A DNA stretch of 64,000 nucleotides, from the NCBI RefSeq assembly GCF_000003855.2, contig NW_003101681.1:3045893-3109892 (forward strand). Direction: 5' to 3'. The translations under genes and the position numbers were made by a program. Under the pieces are notes generated by a model. The model made no database searches. It saw only the letters and a program-made list of their open reading frames with translations, and was not told the DNA's origin. This document shows positions 25,901-39,072 of the stretch, piece after piece (positions within the stretch are counted from its first letter, which is position 1; each line of letters starts with the position of its first letter). Source of the stretch: Blastomyces gilchristii SLH14081. Taxonomy: Eukaryota > Ascomycota > Eurotiomycetes > Onygenales > Ajellomycetaceae.

Positions 25901-27239
25901 GAACTGATTATAACAGCTTTTAATAATTTACTTTAATCAAGAAAATCTTATAACAGCAGATTCACTGAGCTCAGAAACTGAGTGAATTCTGATTCAAGAT
26001 AAAGTATATTAGGCACACTAAGAACTGAGCAGATGAACTCTCTTATCAGTCTGACTATGTCAAGAAGATCAGAATGACACATATAGAGAGACTAGAGAAG
26101 ATAGAAAAGCTTTACAGAATACTTAGACTGAGTGTTATAAAGAGATTAACTGAAGAGTCTCTTAATTTCTTATAAGAGAAGAAAGAGAAGAGAGAAAAGA
26201 ATTCTGTATAATTACTTTCTATAATACTGAGAGTCAGCACTCTGAGAATCTTTACAAGAATTCTTGAAGAGAGTATCTATAATCAGAAGAGATTACAGAC
26301 TTTGAGAAATACTGTAGAAGATCTGATGTAAGAGTATACAGAGTATAAGTCTTTATAAGATCTGCTATTCAGATTATCAGAACTGCAACTGAAGAATAAA
26401 TATACTCAGTATATTTAAAAATTACTTTTAACAGATGTTAACTCTGCAGAAATAAAGAATTGAAGAGATATAAATAATCTCTTATAAAGAAAGAACTGAA
26501 TTTATGTATCTATGAATAAGTTTCTATATATAGAACTTATTAAAAGATATTATGACTCTTCTGTAGTGAGTTATTTTATAGATACTAGAACTCATAAGTT
26601 GCTTATAACAAAATACTTCTGACTGAAGATATAAGAATCTGTAAAGAAGATAGTGAATTGTTATACTATTTATCAGAGTTCATTAGTAGTGTAGTTCAGA
26701 TTATATAAAGAACTTACTTCTGTATTCATCTCACAGAAATCTTGAAAACAGCTAGACATAAACACTCTTATAAGTCTTTCTAAAAGTAAGAACATATATA
26801 ATACCTGCTTTGACAATGTGCTGATGATAGTAGATTACTTTATCAAGATAACACAATTTATACTCACTTATAAGAAATTAAAGTCAAAGGATTTGACTTA
26901 CATCTTCATCTATAATGTGATTCAGTGGCATGAGTTACTTATAAACATTATCTCAGTTAGAAGATCAATCTTTATAAAGAAGTTCTGATCTGATCTGATA
27001 ACTATACTGAAGATCTTATGAGATCTAAACATGACTTTTTATTAAGAGACAGATAATCAGATAGAATATTTAATAAGTATATTAGAATAGTATCTGTGAT
27101 GCTTTATTCATTATAATCAGAATCACTGAATGTATTGATTATTAATTATGAAGTTTATATATAATAACTCAAAGCATGTTAGTATAGATAAAATCCTCTT
27201 TCAGATACTCACTGAGACTCACTCACAGATAATCTTGAT
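22936..27239 (+). pseudogene. B2 gag-pol remnant, 5' part
   Basis: Aligns with B1 3310-6984 but without the F insertion, so it shows the uninterrupted order gag, protease, RT (about 24850-25400), RNase H (about 25700-26050), then the integrase zinc region (about 26560-26680) and the start of the core. The RT active site reads YLNN near 25195, both Asp codons changed to Asn. Interrupted at 27239 by the LINE; resumes at 28421. Confidence 0.8.
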
Positions 27240-28407
27240 TATTATTATTATTATTATTCTTCAATTATAGATGTATGCAGTCAGAGACTATGACATCTAC
27301 CTGAGAACTAAAAGTTCTCAGGGTTTTTCCTATATCTATAAAGTCAACTATTATACATTTACCAATTTCAGATATGCAAAATCAGAAAATTCCAGCTCAG
27401 AATACAAAAACTGTTTACAAATTGCAGTATTTTAACACTTTCTGATACTTTGAAATCATTTGACAATATCATGACAAAAGAAAAGAGAACACAGTCTTAA
27501 AGATAGACACATTAAATAGATAGATAGAAAAGAATAGAAAGGAAAAAGTAAAGTAAAGAGAGACTATAATAAAACAAACTATTAAAATAAAGTGTATAGC
27601 TGTTTTAACTGACTATATCTGATCAATTTTCTCCTCTTCATATTTAGATATTTCTGAATGTAGTTATTTTCTGGTAGCTGCTTGAGTTTCTGATAGAAAG
27701 TGTATTAAGTATTTAATTCCTATCTCAGTTGAGAATAAGAACCTCATATTTAATTGATTGAGATTATACTTCTCTTTCAATCTGACTCTGAGACTATTGT
27801 ATAATGCATAGTGTATTACAATATACTCAGAATTCTCATTTGTATTGCAGAATGAGCATTCTATTAAATCAAATCTATCATCAAATCTTTGTATATAGAA
27901 TTTGAAATAGCTATGTTCTAGTTTCAGCTGTATTATAGATGAGAATATTTTCTTTTTACATTTGATTGAACAAGATTTCCGCTTGGGTTTTATTTCAAAT
28001 CTTGAATAATGTATACTCTTCTTTTATTTCTGCCAGCTTTCATTTCACTTGTCTAAACAGGATTCTTTTTTCTTTCTCTTTATAAAAGACCAGGACACAA
28101 TTTTTTGAATAGATTCACTTAATTCTGAACCCTTTTTTATAGCTGAATCAGCCAATTCATTGCCATGAATATTCATATAAGCAGGAACTCAGTGCAGATG
28201 AATTATCAGTTTTAATATTCTTCTCTTTTGAATTTTCAAAAAAGAGTTTAAAATCCGTTCAAGATTCATTTGATTATTACAAATCTGACGATTTCTAAGT
28301 CTTTTTAAAGCAGCTTGACTATCAGAGACTATTCATGCCTCTTTCAAACCATATTTCCCTTTTATGAGATTTTATTTCAATGAGTTTGAAAGCTTTCACT
28401 ATTGCAA
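27240..28407 (-). mobile_element. 5'-truncated LINE copy in B2
   Basis: 1168 bp matching the 3' end of the LINE at 39073-44107 (from about 40235 leftwards). The (ATT)n tail is on the left and the element is flanked by perfect 13-bp duplications AGATAATCTTGAT (27227-27239, 28408-28420). It covers part of RNase H, the C-terminal zinc-binding region and the 3' UTR. 5' truncation with long target duplication is the signature of target-primed reverse transcription. Confidence 0.93.
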
Positions 28408-28420
28408 AGATAATCTTGAT

Positions 28421-29000
28421 AAATCTATGAGAGTATACTATAGAGTGTAATACTATCTATGAACAGTCTGAGAGAATTCAGAATATTCAGAAGAAAGTCT
28501 GTAAATTCTTGAGAAAGACTCAAGAGTATCAGAAAAGATACTATAACTTTAAGTATATTATAAAGAGTTTTAAGAAAGATAATAGAGTCTGACTGAGTCT
28601 GAAAAATATCATTATATGAAGATCTAGTAAGAAGTTAAATCTCTTGCAGACAGAGCCTTGTAAGATTGTGAAGAAAATTAGTTTATAGTTCTATAGATTG
28701 AAACTATTATCTGAGTTATAGATATATAATATTTTTCATATCTCTTTACTTCATAAATATAAGAAATTCTAAGAAGAGAACTCTGTGACTCATCACTCTG
28801 TTCATGAAGTATTAGAGAGTGAAAGAGAATATCAGATTAAAGAAATTATTAACTCAGAAAAGTAAGATTACAAGCTCTGATTTAAGATTCAGTGATGAGA
28901 GTATTCTGATAAGATGAATAAGTTCACTTAAGAATTATTCAGATAGATAAAATATCTGTAGAAGCTGAGACATGACTTTCATAGTGTAAATTCTGATAAG
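28421..29000 (+). pseudogene. B2 integrase C-terminus and chromodomain remnant
   Basis: After the linker the reading gives SSKKLNLLQTEPCKIVKKI, then a chromodomain: HHSVHEVLESEREYQIKEI (about 28790-28845), a Tyr/Lys-rich middle, and YSDKMNKFT-stop-ELF (about 28905-28945), where a Trp codon TGG has become TGA. In chromoviruses this domain binds histone marks and steers integration; that role is family knowledge, not shown here. Confidence 0.78.
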
Positions 29001-30853
29001 TCAGAATAATACAGTCTTTACTAAGAATGTGATTGTAATAAAGATATTAACACTGTTATTTATAAATTCTAGTCTATAAAGATAATAAGTTTCTACTGAG
29101 ATAAACAGTTCACAGTATATATAAAGAGAAGAAGAAATTACATTATTACTAAAATTAAAAATAAAGAAAAATAAAAACAGAGCTGTGAACACAATTTAGA
29201 GAATAATACAGAAAGAATAAAGAAAATTCATACTTATATTTTTAATATTTATAACACTTAATTTCTCTGTAACTATTAATTCTTCTCTTCAAAGAAGTAG
29301 AGAGTATTATATCTATGATATAGATAATTATTACATTTGATATAAAGACTGTCAGAAATGCACAGACTTTAAGAAAGCTAAATATCAGAGTATGTACAGT
29401 TATGTCAGAGTCTTAAGAGCTGATCATCTGCATATATAATCAAATATCTCTTATAAAGCTGTATTCACTCTCTCAGTTATACTGAAGTATTCAGTCTGAA
29501 AATAATTAAAAGATGAAGAGACAGCTCATCTGCTGAGATTAACTTCTGTTTTAAATTCATAGTATTCACATTGTCTTAATTACCTGAATTTTATAGATAC
29601 TCAGAAACTCATCTTCTATTGATAACAGAATTGTGAAAATGTACTGTGATATGAGAACTGTTGATAGAGAATCTAGACATATTTATATATCTCTAATCAG
29701 AGATTGTGCAGATAGAGAAGAAGTCATTATACATCTGCTCAGCTGTAGAAAGCACTGACAGTACAGAGAGCTTTGTAGAAACTGTTACCTAGAGTCTGTA
29801 AGAAAGTACTTACAGAGAGACTTACAGTAAAGAGTAAGACTATACTACTAAGAGTTAGAAACTAATCTGAAGAAGGTACAGAATTAGCTGCTGATCTGAA
29901 GATTAGATACAGTGATAAGTCTGAGAGAGAGAAAGACACTGTCACAGATAGAGATATCTCTGCTTTATCAGCTAGTAAAAAGTAATCAGAGAAGTGACAG
30001 AAATGCTTATAAGAAGCTCAGCAGCAGTCAGACATTATTTATACAGATATTGAAATTGAAAAAATATTTATTCTTGAGAAGTTCTTGAATTAATAGACAG
30101 ATATTGTCAGAGACACACTCTCTCTATCATCTGAATAAAAACACTTTGTAAATGAATGAGAATACTTACAGTTATGAGAATAAGAGCTGTTATAGAAAAA
30201 GGGAAAAGAAGATGAGATTTCACAGATAGATCTAAAGTACTTATACTACTTTAGAGAGATTTATTTACACTATAAGTGATCTCACAGAATAGTCAGACTA
30301 CTCTAGTAAATAAAGAGTAATTATGAATTGTAGATCTCAATCTTTTTATATAACTATAAAGAGTAATTACAGACTGCAGATATCTTGATTCTATAATTTT
30401 ACAGAGTTGATGAAAGAATGAACAATTTCTTACAACTCTACAGTATCAAAGAATGATAATTTATAGAAATAAGTAAAAGATCAACTTGTAAATACTTCTC
30501 TTTGATGAGAACAATCTCACAGAAAGTGATTCATCTGTAGAATAAATCTGTATAATAATTATATAAGAATCTTATAGAAATAGTTGAGAGTTAACTGAAA
30601 TTCTTCTGTAAGAAAGATGTGAGATAAATCTGTATAATAGTCAGAGAAAGATTTGCAGATTATAAAGAGTCTCACAGAATAAGAAACTGAGTGACAGACT
30701 CTTTTCTCTTTACAGTAATAAGAGATTTTTCCTCACTGAGATTTTTTATAGATGCAAAGAGATTTTAGTCAGTATTACTGCAGTGTTGAGCCTGATTCTA
30801 TGAAATCACTCAGTGAAAGACTTCACAGATAAAGTCTTAGAGAGAGAGAACTA
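29001..30853 (+). other. B2 conserved 3' region between chromodomain and 3' LTR
   Basis: About 1.85 kb colinear with B1 17441-19280, including the Cys-containing segment NCYI-x-YKDCQKCTDF (about 29325-29370) and an Arg/Glu/Lys-rich stretch around 29880-29990. No domain recognised. Conservation between two independently decayed copies says it belongs to the element. Confidence 0.5.
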
Positions 30854-31111
30854 TGTAAGAAATTCTGCTTCTTACAGATCCTTTATCTTTATTTCTATCT
30901 CTTATGTAATTAATAGAGTTAGCAGCCCTTGACTATACACAACTATATAGACTGAAGTTCACAATTACTCTTTATAACTCAGCTTGAATGCTATTATACA
31001 TTTGATCTCTACATTTTATCCTTCTATCATGAATATTTCTAGTAGTTAACAGTACATATCACGTCAAGCTGCAAACACCCGAATAATCGGCTGCAAGTAC
31101 TTATTCTTACA
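30854..31111 (+). repeat. 3' LTR of B2
   Basis: 258 bp, TGTAAGAAATTCTGC to TTCTTACA, followed by CAACT and the continuation of A1. Confidence 0.9.
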
Positions 31112-33287
31112 CAACTTCTATCAGTGATATATACAGAATTTCTCAGATATTGCTAGATCACTTACAGAACTCATTAAGAAGAACTCAGTATACTAATAAT
31201 TAGCAGATGCTGAACCTGTATTTATATAAATAAAGAAGATGTTCATTAATGTCTCTCTGCTGATAATATTTGATTCTGATTATAAGACAGTTATTAAAGC
31301 TAATTTCTTCAGCTATATCATAGAAGAAGCTATATTACAATATAATAATAACAATGTCTTCTAATTATATATCTTCATGTCTAAGAAACTGAGTCCTGCT
31401 AAATGCAATTATAAGATCAATGATAAGAAAGTTCTCATGATTGTATACTTTTTAGAAGAATGAGACTCTGAACTCTGAAGTGTCTTCAAATTTGAGATAA
31501 TCACAGATTATAAAAATCTCAAGTATTTCACAATCACTTATAAACTTACTGAATGACAGATATAATGATCTGAGCTATTAAGTCATTTTCATTTTACTAT
31601 ACACTACTGCCACAGCAGTCAGAACTTGATAACAGATGCTCTCTTATAATAAGAGCAAGATATACCTTCTGATGTGACAGACACTCACTGAGTGAACTGA
31701 GAGTACTGACTCTTAAATCTAAAAATATTAATTAATCATAATAAAATGACTTATAACACTATACATACTTCTCTGATTAGAACATCTCTCAAACCTATAC
31801 TGAATAAATTGTGACATACAATAGCTCAAACTGATGAACTTGTTCAACCACTTATTAAAGCAGTATATCCAGAAGCACTCTGATTCCTCTCAGAACTACA
31901 TATAAGAACTGAAATCTCAGAGTGCTTAATTGATGATAATAATACTCTGTAATTTTGTGAATGATGCTGAGTCTCTTACTCTGAACTCTTACACATCTGA
32001 ATAATGCAAGAGATGCATGATTTATATATGATTAGTCACTCAGATTATGAACAACTGTATTAAATAATCTCTTGAGAGTTCTACTGATCTGAGATATCAA
32101 ATAGTATTAGTTGTTTTATCTGAAACTGTAACTATTATTCTTTTATTATCTTATAAAGAATTACACAAAAGAACTACTGAAATCACTTGATATCTCTCAT
32201 AGAATCTGATAAGATGTAGTAATTAACTGTGCTGTTAATCTCTCTGAGTGTAAGAGTTACAAGAATATTCTGATTATCATTGATTGATTGAGTAAAGATA
32301 TAATATTGAAATCTTGTAATAAGATGAATATTAAACAAGTCACTGAAGCCTTTTTATGAAGTTCATTCTATTAAATACATGACTTGCTGAGATCTATAAT
32401 ATCTGATCAGAGTATCAATTTATAAGCACTCTCTGAACCAGAATGTATCAAGTTCTCAAGATTATAAAGTTCTCAAGATTATACACTGTTTATCAACTGT
32501 CTATTACTCTGAGACTGATAATGTATCAGAATGAATAATTCAGACTGTAAAGAACTATCTTTATAAGTTCTATAATTATTTATAAGAGAATTAATATAAT
32601 CTTCTTCTTCATGCAGAGATTATCATTAATGATCAGAATACTATTTCAACACATATAAGACTGTTCTTTCTTATACACAGTTATTAGATAAAGATGTTGA
32701 ATCTTCTAGATATCACACATTTCACACTGAACCTTCACAGTCTGATTCAGATCACTGATAATATAGTAATAAATCTCTGAGATAAGTATAACTGAGTAGA
32801 AGCATTCATGACAAGTACTAAACAAGATTAAGAGAATTAAATCAATATTCACTGAGACTCTGCTGAGCAATATAAGATAGAAGACCTGATGTGATTGAAT
32901 TTTAAGAATATATGAATCACATACTCATCTTATATACTGAATTACTGTTATACTAAGTATAAAGTGATAGAAGTTCTAGACAGTTATAACTATTAGATCT
33001 ATAATGTCTTTTATATGAGCTTGCTTCACTATGCTGTCACTAACTCATTCCCTTCTCAACTGACTTTCAACTGACGGTTATCAGAAATCATAGAAGAAGA
33101 TAATGAACTTAAATAAGAGATTGAAGATATTTCTAATACGAGACTCTGCAGCTGCAGCTGATAATATCTTGTGAAATAAGTTAACTATAATTATCTGATC
33201 TTAACGCTGAGCTTTGCATTATCTGAAACAGTGACTCTTGATCAATGAGAATTATACCTAATCTCACTTCTCAAAAGAGAGGGCTAA
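31112..33287 (+). pseudogene. A1 pol remnant (C-terminal RT, RNase H, integrase, chromodomain) and 3' UTR
   Basis: Continues the A1 RT broken at 22677. RNase H is readable at about 31250-31630 (IFDSDYKTVIKANFFSYI, then HFHFTIHYCHSSQNLITDALL). Integrase lies at about 32000-32600. The C-terminus reads EIEDISNTRLCSCS-stop-YLVK-stop-VNYNYL (about 33110-33200), a chromodomain with two expected Trp/Arg positions turned to TGA/TAA. A polypurine tract lies at 33274-33283 and the 3' LTR starts at 33288. Confidence 0.8.
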
Positions 33288-33559
33288 TATAGTGGGCTGC
33301 GCCCGATCAATTATATAGACTATTTCATTATACTTCATAAATTCCTGCTAAAGCGCTGATTCTCAGTCATCAATTCTCAGATGAAAACTCACAGAATTTC
33401 TATTCTTTCACTCTAAAGCTTGACTGTATACATGTATAAATATCTACTCTAATTGCTGATTTCTGTACTTTCTCTTTTTTTCCTTTTCTAACATTTTCCA
33501 CTTTTGTATTATAAGATCTATAAATATCATATTAATCTATTCAGTGTAGACTTCTTGCA
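33288..33559 (+). repeat. 3' LTR of A1
   Basis: 272 bp, same length as the 5' LTR. The start has decayed to TATAGTGGGCTGCGCCC and the end to CTTCTTGCA. Confidence 0.9.
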
Positions 33560-34058
33560 AAAATACTTCTGATAAAAGAAAATCTTTTATAAACACTCTG
33601 TTTATTTTCATTATATTAGAGATTGAGTATTATCAAAAAATACTATTTTTGTATAATATATATATACCAACTTTAGCAATTTACTCTCTGTAAATATAAT
33701 CAAAAGTTGTAGTTTATTCATATTGTATAACTTTTATTGAAATACTGCTACTTATAAACAACTTATATAGCTTGTTAATTTATTACACACTGTCTATATA
33801 CAGCTCTGTATGCTGAAACTGTGTTAAGTATTATATTCTAATACAACACACTGTATTCTCGTATTATATTTTATTGTAAAGAAAGAGAGAGAGAATATAA
33901 CTTCTATTTATAAGTAAGAGAAAGTGAATAATTAATGTAGTAGAAAATACTTTAATTTCTTCAATATTTGTTAAAAATTTGATTAATTTGTAGGTGAGAA
34001 TTTGAGAATTTTTAAGAGTGTTTTAATAGTTTTCATATTAACTTGCATTAGCGATCAC
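33560..34058. other. AT-rich spacer between A1 and A3, no gene seen
   Basis: About 500 bp, rich in A and T, including a short GA repeat near 33885-33895. It does not match any LTR or coding part in the window. Probably the DNA into which A1 and A3 inserted independently. Confidence 0.6.
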
Positions 34059-34331
34059 TGAGATGGGCTGTGTCTGATCAATTATAAAGACTATTTCATT
34101 ACACTTCATAGATTTCTGCTGAAAGCTCTGATTCTCAGTCACTGATTCTCAGCTGAAGAACTCACAGAGTTTCTATTCTTCTACTCTGAAGCTTTATCTT
34201 ATATGCATATAAATATTCACTTCAATTGCTGATTTCTGTACTTTCTCTCTTTTTCCTTCTCTAATCTTTTTCACTTTTGTTATATAAGATCTATATATTA
34301 ATACTTATCTATTCAGTGTAGGCCTCTTACA
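34059..34331 (+). repeat. 5' LTR of A3
   Basis: 273 bp, starting TGAGATGGGCTGTGT (decayed TGTGGCGGGCTGCGC) and ending GGCCTCTTACA. Confidence 0.88.
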
Positions 34332-34366
34332 CTTGGAAAATGTTTATTATCTTCTCAGAAGAAATG

Positions 34367-34533
34367 TGTGGTTCGGAAGAATATATGATCGCCGGATAAG
34401 AACAGGGCCCCTTCCGAACATGCTTATGAATGTGAAGAGGCCATAGCGGCCACTAATTAATTTAGTATAACATATATAAGAAGCCAGTGTATATCTGTAA
34501 TTATATGCTGACTCAAGCAATCTTTGAATTACA
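34367..34533 (+). repeat. 5' LTR of C
   Basis: 167 bp; keeps several CG and GG dinucleotides (ATCGCCGGATAAG, CATAGCGGCCAC), less mutated than its partner at 53187-53353. Confidence 0.85.
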
Positions 34534-36800
34534 TCTGATAGCATGTCTAAAAACTGGTGAGAAGTACAGACTTCTTCAGAGTATGATAATTTCATCTATG
34601 AAGTGATTTATAGTTATTATATCAGTATGATTCTAAAATGTCTCAAAGGATAGTGTATAAAGAAGCAGTGAGTGAAAGAGCATCTGATTAATACTGCTTT
34701 GCTTGTTGAAGAAAATCTCCACACTCAGATAAATGCTATGTATATGAACAGATAAGATCTGAGAAAAGAGATGAGAGCAGTGAATCAAATTCAAAGAAGA
34801 CTGCTCTCTACTCAGAAGAATAAAAGAGAAATAATCATCACTGAAGTTGTATAATGATAACAGAAATCAGAAATCAGAAATCATATAATAATATAATAAT
34901 ATAATGATAGACATCATATAATCAATGAGAAATTATTAAAATGAATATCTTCTCTAGTCAATATGAATAACATTCTTCTCTGCTATCTAAACTGAAAGAT
35001 ATGCAGAACCTCTCAGAGAGTTTACTTAAAGTAGAAAGAAAAGCAGATGAGATCATCAAACTGAAAGTGAAACTCTGTACATATGCAAGAATTTTAAACA
35101 AGATCAAGGCCTTGCATACACAGTGACAGGCTGAGACAGAAGCTAAGCAATAATTGATATTTACTGTAAATCAAGCATTCACTATAAAGAGCTTCACTGA
35201 CACAATCATCATCATTAATAAGAATAAGAAAAACCAGGTTATAGACCTGTAGTAGAAAATTAATCATTTACACAGACAGGTGACTGCACTGAACCTGAAG
35301 ATCTTATCACAATTATTCATAATCTCTTCAGAAGTATACACATCATCTGAGACTGCTGTGCAGAATGAGAATTCAAATATGAGATATATTAAGTCAGATG
35401 ATCTGCTGAAGCTATCAAGCTTTAATAATGACTGAAAAAATAATGCTGCAATCAGCTGACTAAGTCAGATGTGATCATATTATCAGATTAAATGTAAACT
35501 TACAGACAGACAGTTAACAGAATTTCAACAAGTCTTAAGATCTGCTGTATTTCTATGTGAAAAAGCAAAGTCATTATAAATAACTAATGAAAAGATGAAT
35601 CTCACACATCTGAAGTAATATTCATTCTTATAAACATGAAATGAGTTTTTAAAATGAATCTTACACAACTTTGAGAAAGTGAATATATGAGATAAGTATT
35701 ATAAATGCTTCACTGAGTATAAACAAGTGAGTGATCTTATATCATACTTTATACACTTCAGCTTATACTATCTCATATTGAATGAAGAGCTCTTAACATC
35801 TTTCTATTTATAGATAGATATTCATTCATGATCTTATACCTGAGTTGAGAGTGAAATGAAAATACTTAATCTTATAATCAGATATAATAAAAGAAGCATA
35901 CAATATTCTTATTGTATAGAAACAAGTAAGTCAATTGTAATAGAAAATACTACAATTGAGTATGTCTCAGTGAAGAATAAGTAATCAGACTTCTATAATA
36001 TAAGTCACATATCTGAATATAATAGATCTAGATTTGAATATCATCACTAAAGTGCTGAATTCCTCAAAAAAGAAATTCTCAGAGTGAAAATCTTGATATT
36101 ACAAGCATCAAGCTTGCTTCAACTGCAGATATCAAAATCATGATATAAAGAATTATATACAGTGTACACAGTTAAGAAAAGCAAGAGAGTTAAAAAACTA
36201 GCAGAAATAGTTAGCTTGAAGACACTCACTGATATTCTATGAAAAGTCTTTAAAGTGAAAGAGATGCTCATATTAGATGATTCTCTGAATTCTGTGAATA
36301 TTAAGAGAAAGCAGGCTTCTGAATAAGATGCAGATAAGAATGAAGAAGCAGATATCTATCTCAATGTCTTAAGATCTGAAATATTAATGCATAGAGAGCA
36401 CTTAAATAAGAATTGAGAGATGATTGCAAAAGTATTAACAGACATAGAAGCTTCTATACAATATATTAATGATTATATGATTCAAAGACTAAAAGAGATT
36501 CATTGAGTGAAGAATTCCTGATGTATAAGATTGTCTGATAACTAATATTTAGTATCATCTGTAAGAGTAAGAGTTCTCTCACACTTCGGAGAATAGTCTT
36601 GCTATATTTAAGCATGAGAGCTGTAGAATATGAAATATGATCTTATTCTTGAACTTGATTGATTTCAAAGGTTCAATCTGGAGATTCAATGATGTACATG
36701 TTATATGCAGTTAACTGATAGAAAGAAAACAGTTCATACAATTCTATCAACTGATATGAGAAGAACATTTCATGTGTCTGATATAGAAGAAATAAATCTG
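34534..36800 (+). pseudogene. C gag/protease remnant
   Basis: Located between the 5' LTR and RT, rich in Lys, Glu, Gln and Ser codons on the forward strand, with many stops. Gag and protease are assigned by position and element order; no zinc knuckle or protease DTG motif could be read with confidence. Confidence 0.45.
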
Positions 36801-39072
36801 CTTATACATAAATAAGTAAAGAGAATGATTTACAAGATCTTATCTGAAAGTATTCTGTATATTATACAGAACCTGGAAGCAGAGAAAACTAAGATAAAGA
36901 ATATACAGAAGGACAAGTGTATGAAGAAACTTCTGAAGAAGCATGAGAAGGTCTTCTGAACAGATCTTTCACCAGAATTGTCACTGAAATGAGGATTCAT
37001 ACATGAGATCAACACAGGGAACGCGAAACCAGTCAATTAAAAGGCACATTCTCTGTCACAAACACATCTTGAAGAACAGAAGTATCAGATCATAGATCTT
37101 CTAGAATGTGATCTCATATCATTCTCATCAAGCACGTGAGGCTTCCCAGTTCTATTTATGAAAAATACAGATAAGAAGTGATAGATGTGTATCAATTATC
37201 AAGCACTTAACAAGCTTATGATTAAGAGTGAATACTCATTGTCACAGATTCAACAACAGTTGAATACAGTTGAAAACACCTGATATCTATCAAAGATTGA
37301 TCTTCTCTCAGAATATTGACAGATTCATATAGACAAACTGTCCGTACTGTGAACTGTGTTTAATATATAATAAGAGAAGTTTGAATTCCTGATAATATCA
37401 TTCAGTCTGATAAATACACCTGTTATCTTTCAAATGATGATGAATACAATTCTTTATAAACAGAATGAAATCTCAAATCTCATATATCTGAATAATATTC
37501 TAGTCTTCTCAAACTCATACAATGAATATCTGAAGTATCTTGATAAAGTGCTTACAACTCTGACAGAGAATAAGCTCTATACTAAATCAACAAAGTGTGT
37601 GTTTAAAACAGAAGAGTTGAAGTTTATAGAATATATAGTGAGTGATGACTGTATACACCTCATTCTGAAGAAATTGAATGTCATAGTGAATTGACTGTGG
37701 CTGAGAAATATACATCATGTATGACAGTTTCTTTAATTGATCTCATATTCCTGCAGATTTATCAAGAATTTCACATGCATATCTGCATCACTCTCAGATC
37801 TCTTAAGAGAAACAGATGCAAATCTGTAAAAGCAGAAGTTTTATTCAATTATCTGAAATGCTGCATGCAAAGAGGTCTTTCTCACACTGAGAAAACATAT
37901 AATAACATTCTCAGTTCTTATTCAAACAGATCATGATAAACCTTTCTATATCAAGATAGACATATTTAAATGAGCTATCAGAGATGCTCTTCTGCAGATG
38001 AACAAGATTAACAAGCTACACTCAGTGATATACAATGATAGTAAACTATCAGGCACTGAGCTCAATTACTCAGTGTATAAAAAGAAATTGCTAGTGATTA
38101 AGCATGTGCTGGTATTGTGAGATAGATATATCAATAACAGATATATAACAACAGTGATCACAGCTCATAAAAGTCTTATCTATCTATAATCAATAATGAA
38201 ATCTTTTCAATGTTTAGCATGTTGAATCTCAGAGTTCTAAGTATACAATCTTGATATTAAATACTGAAAGGAATTAAACACTGTGATATCTAATGTAATC
38301 AGTCACAGACCTGATTTCATGAGCAAGAATTCTGTGAATCAGATATAAGAAAAGTTCATATTAAACACACTGAGAAGATGTAAGAAATCAGAATAAGTGA
38401 ATACAATGATTTCTTGCTTAAGAAATGACAAAGTGTCAGATGATAAGCATCTTGTAAAAGTAGTAGAAGAGATGCTTCTGAACTTCAAGCTGAGAAAATT
38501 GAAAAAATAATGTTGGACTTTATTATGATCTAGAATATACAGAAGCTCTCTATCTGAAACATTCATTTAAACACAACTTGATAGGTTACATACATGAGAA
38601 ATTCAGTCACTTAGAAAGTTCTGAACTCATAAATATACTCAAATCAAAAGTGTACTGGCCAAGCATAGTCAAGGATATTCAGATATACACTGATAAGTGT
38701 CTGAATTATCAGGTTGTAAAAGAATCTACAAAAGAATTAGAATATAAGAAAGTATAATATTCAATGAAATATATGATACAACTGTTTAAATGATGAGAGA
38801 TGAACCTTATAGACATATGACTATGAATATCAAATAAAAATTATTGAATAATCACTGCTATAGACTACACTACTGACTGATTAGTTATAAAAGCAGTTTC
38901 AGAGATGATAAAGAAGATAATGACAAAGTTTCACTATAATGAGATCTATATCAACTATGAAATATAGTACAAGATTCTAATTGATAATGATGCAAATCTT
39001 GTAAAAGAAGCAGTAAGACATTTCATGAGCCAGTTACAGACAAGACATTGTAGAACAATGTTATATCACTTA
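36801..39072 (+). pseudogene. C pol remnant (RT, RNase H, integrase N-terminal half)
   Basis: RT C-terminal part: YLNNILVFSNSYNEYLKYLDKVL at about 37485-37555, where YLDDILVF is expected, followed by TKSTKCVFKTEELKFIEYIVS, typical of gypsy RT. RNase H follows at about 37900-38330. Integrase starts with HEKFSHLESSELINILKSKVYWP (about 38600-38660) and ITAIDYTTD (about 38850-38880). It breaks at the LINE insertion and continues at 44108. Confidence 0.82.

Larger units (their letters stand above)
22678..31111 (+). mobile_element. Ty3/gypsy chromovirus B2, nested in A1
   Basis: LTRs of 258 bp (22678-22935, 30854-31111) flanked by TAACT on the left and CAACT on the right (one transition). The same A sequence is uninterrupted in A3 near 56710. 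Coding order as in B1: gag, protease, RT, RNase H, integrase, chromodomain, then a conserved 3' region. A 5'-truncated LINE (27240-28407) sits in the integrase. All frames are broken. Confidence 0.92.
2531..33559 (+). mobile_element. Ty3/gypsy chromovirus A1, complete but split by nested insertions
   Basis: Two 272-bp LTRs (2531-2802, 33288-33559) are flanked by AAAAC on the left and AAAAT on the right, a 5-bp target duplication with one transition. The element's own sequence is 2531-3051, 19539-22677 and 31112-33559. Inside are chromovirus B1 (3052-19538), B2 (22678-31111) and MITE M3 (19944-20449). Removing B1 and B2 joins sequence that is continuous in copy A3. The coding order is gag with zinc knuckle, protease, reverse transcriptase, RNase H, integrase and a C-terminal chromodomain. 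A purine tract (AAAAGAGAGGG) lies just before the 3' LTR. All coding parts carry stops and are dead. Confidence 0.9.

Noticed and set aside
34367..34533. Host promoter or gene fragment, because of preserved GC-rich words
   Set aside because: It matches 53187-53353 end to end with a target duplication, so it is the LTR of element C.
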